Of a stretch of DNA of 40,987 nt, positions 40,470-40,987 are shown piece after piece (positions within the stretch are counted from its first letter, which is position 1; each line of letters opens with the position of its first letter). The DNA lies in assembly GCF_000470315.2 (NCBI RefSeq), contig NZ_CBRF02000041.1, positions 1 to 40,987 of the forward strand, given 5' to 3'. This DNA comes from Psychromonas sp. SP041 (GTDB taxonomy: Bacteria; Pseudomonadota; Gammaproteobacteria; Enterobacterales; Psychromonadaceae). A program made the position numbers and the translations under genes. Below the pieces are notes generated by a model that made no database searches, was not told the DNA's origin, and worked only from the letters and a program-made list of their open reading frames with translations.

Positions 40470-40513
40470 TTGCCTAGGCAACTAACAATAAAAATATGTT
40501 ACTGCCTAGGCAA
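40470..40513. promoter_or_regulatory. Paired palindromic operators upstream of the MarR gene
   Basis: The palindrome TTGCCTAGGCAA at 40470-40481 and a second copy of the core (TGCCTAGGCA at 40503-40512) lie 32 bp apart, three helical turns, directly upstream of the MarR-family gene. Both are followed by actaa. Duplicated palindromes of this kind next to a marR gene are typical autoregulatory sites. Confidence 0.82.
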
Positions 40514-40798
40514 CTAATTTGTCAATTTATAATTGATGACCTTTAAAAATTTATCTCTAGGCTCATTTTAAATACGATTATTTCTTTCTATTTAGAATAA
40601 ATAATGATATTTGACCTAAGAGAAAGAGAATAAAAATAAAAATAAAAAATAACATCAGGAAAGGATTGTTAATTGTGGGTAAGTTTTTACTTTTAAACAC
40701 AAAAAATAGACAAGCATCAAGCCATTTTGTAATTTAATAGCGCTTTGTACTAAGCAGTTAACAGACACTTAATTACTTGAATTTAAATAAATAATTAT

Positions 40799-40880
40799 AC
40801 CGATTACATTAAATAAGTGATCTAAATTTTGCGCAGGAAAAATGAGTTAGTTCAAGGCGAAAATTGAGCTAAATAGATAA
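40799..40880. repeat. Dispersed repeat, longer copy, cut by an IS end
   Basis: taccgattacattaaataa..gatcta at 40799-40824 matches the copy at 30738-30765 and continues with further sequence to about 40880, where the IS110-like end begins. The element may have inserted into this repeat. Confidence 0.6.
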
Positions 40881-40987
40881 TTGGACTCCCCTACACCATT
40901 ACCAACGTGTAGGCTAATATCATTGTTACCACACAAAAATATTAAATGGAGTCCAATAAATGAATAATACTAGAATTGGTGTTGATT
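40880..40987 (+). mobile_element. Left end of an IS110-like insertion sequence (partial)
   Basis: The ten bases attggactcc (40880-40889) and ggagtccaat (40948-40957) are exact reverse complements, and the second lies just before the transposase ATG. Between them, CCTACAC and GTGTAGG form a 7-bp stem. A structured leader before an IS110-type transposase fits the family, some members of which encode a bridge RNA in that region. The rest of the element is outside the window. Confidence 0.6.
40960..40987 (+). CDS. Start of an IS110-family transposase (partial)
   Basis: Only nine codons are visible, reading MNNTRIGVD. The opening (short polar stretch, then IGVD) is typical of IS110-family transposases, in which the Asp begins the RuvC-like DEDD catalytic site. 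The call is tentative because the window ends here. Confidence 0.55.

Overview
The window is a chromosomal segment of an AT-rich marine-type gammaproteobacterium. Housekeeping gene order and protein sequences (fxsA-groES-groEL; ftsB-ispD-ispF-truD-surE-nlpD-rpoS; pyrG-eno; lepA-lepB-rnc-era-recO-pdxJ; a DUF3545 protein) fit the Alteromonadales/Vibrionales side of the class. A Psychromonas- or Moritella-like organism is my best guess, made from recognition only. Most genes lie on the minus strand. No rRNA, tRNA or CRISPR array was seen.

Layout. 1-3434: chaperonin locus (groEL, groES with a clear sigma-32 promoter, a YtfK/DUF1107 protein, fxsA), with a 163-bp tandem duplication carrying a terminator just after groEL. 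3587-4726: an HcaT-like MFS transporter. 4727-5566: a gene-free island of stacked repeats. 5567-6888: two minor type IV pilin-like genes. 7097-7282: DUF3545. 7439-13524: rpoS, nlpD, yqaA-like, surE, truD, ispF, ispD, ftsB. 13634-14197: a membrane protein. 14198-15329: a second repeat island made of three decayed copies of the eno 3' end, each with its own terminator. 15330-18389: pyrG-eno with a good sigma-70 promoter. 18764-20359: an unusual TerD-TerD-transmembrane-winged-helix protein. 20791-22951: mazG and a cysteine desulfurase. 23134-29268: the lepA-to-pdxJ cluster. 29856-30317: a membrane-anchored RRM protein. 30759-33789: a divergent LysR / HisC-like / periplasmic amino-acid-binding module. 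33939-36984: oligopeptidase B and an HD hydrolase. 37197-40453: a MarR-EmrA-EmrB efflux operon with paired palindromic operators. The window ends in the first codons of an IS110-like transposase at 40960.

The most unusual theme is tandem duplication placed at or just after stop codons. The eno copies are the clearest case: coding sequence for about the last 35 residues plus the terminator was copied three times and then decayed, and one copy contains a 40-bp perfect palindrome. Smaller tandem arrays follow groEL (163 bp), ispD (14-bp period, about nine units, reaching the ispD stop codon), surE (13 bp) and pdxJ (11 bp). The most unusual protein is the orphan TerD fusion at 18764-20359, which has no other ter genes beside it.
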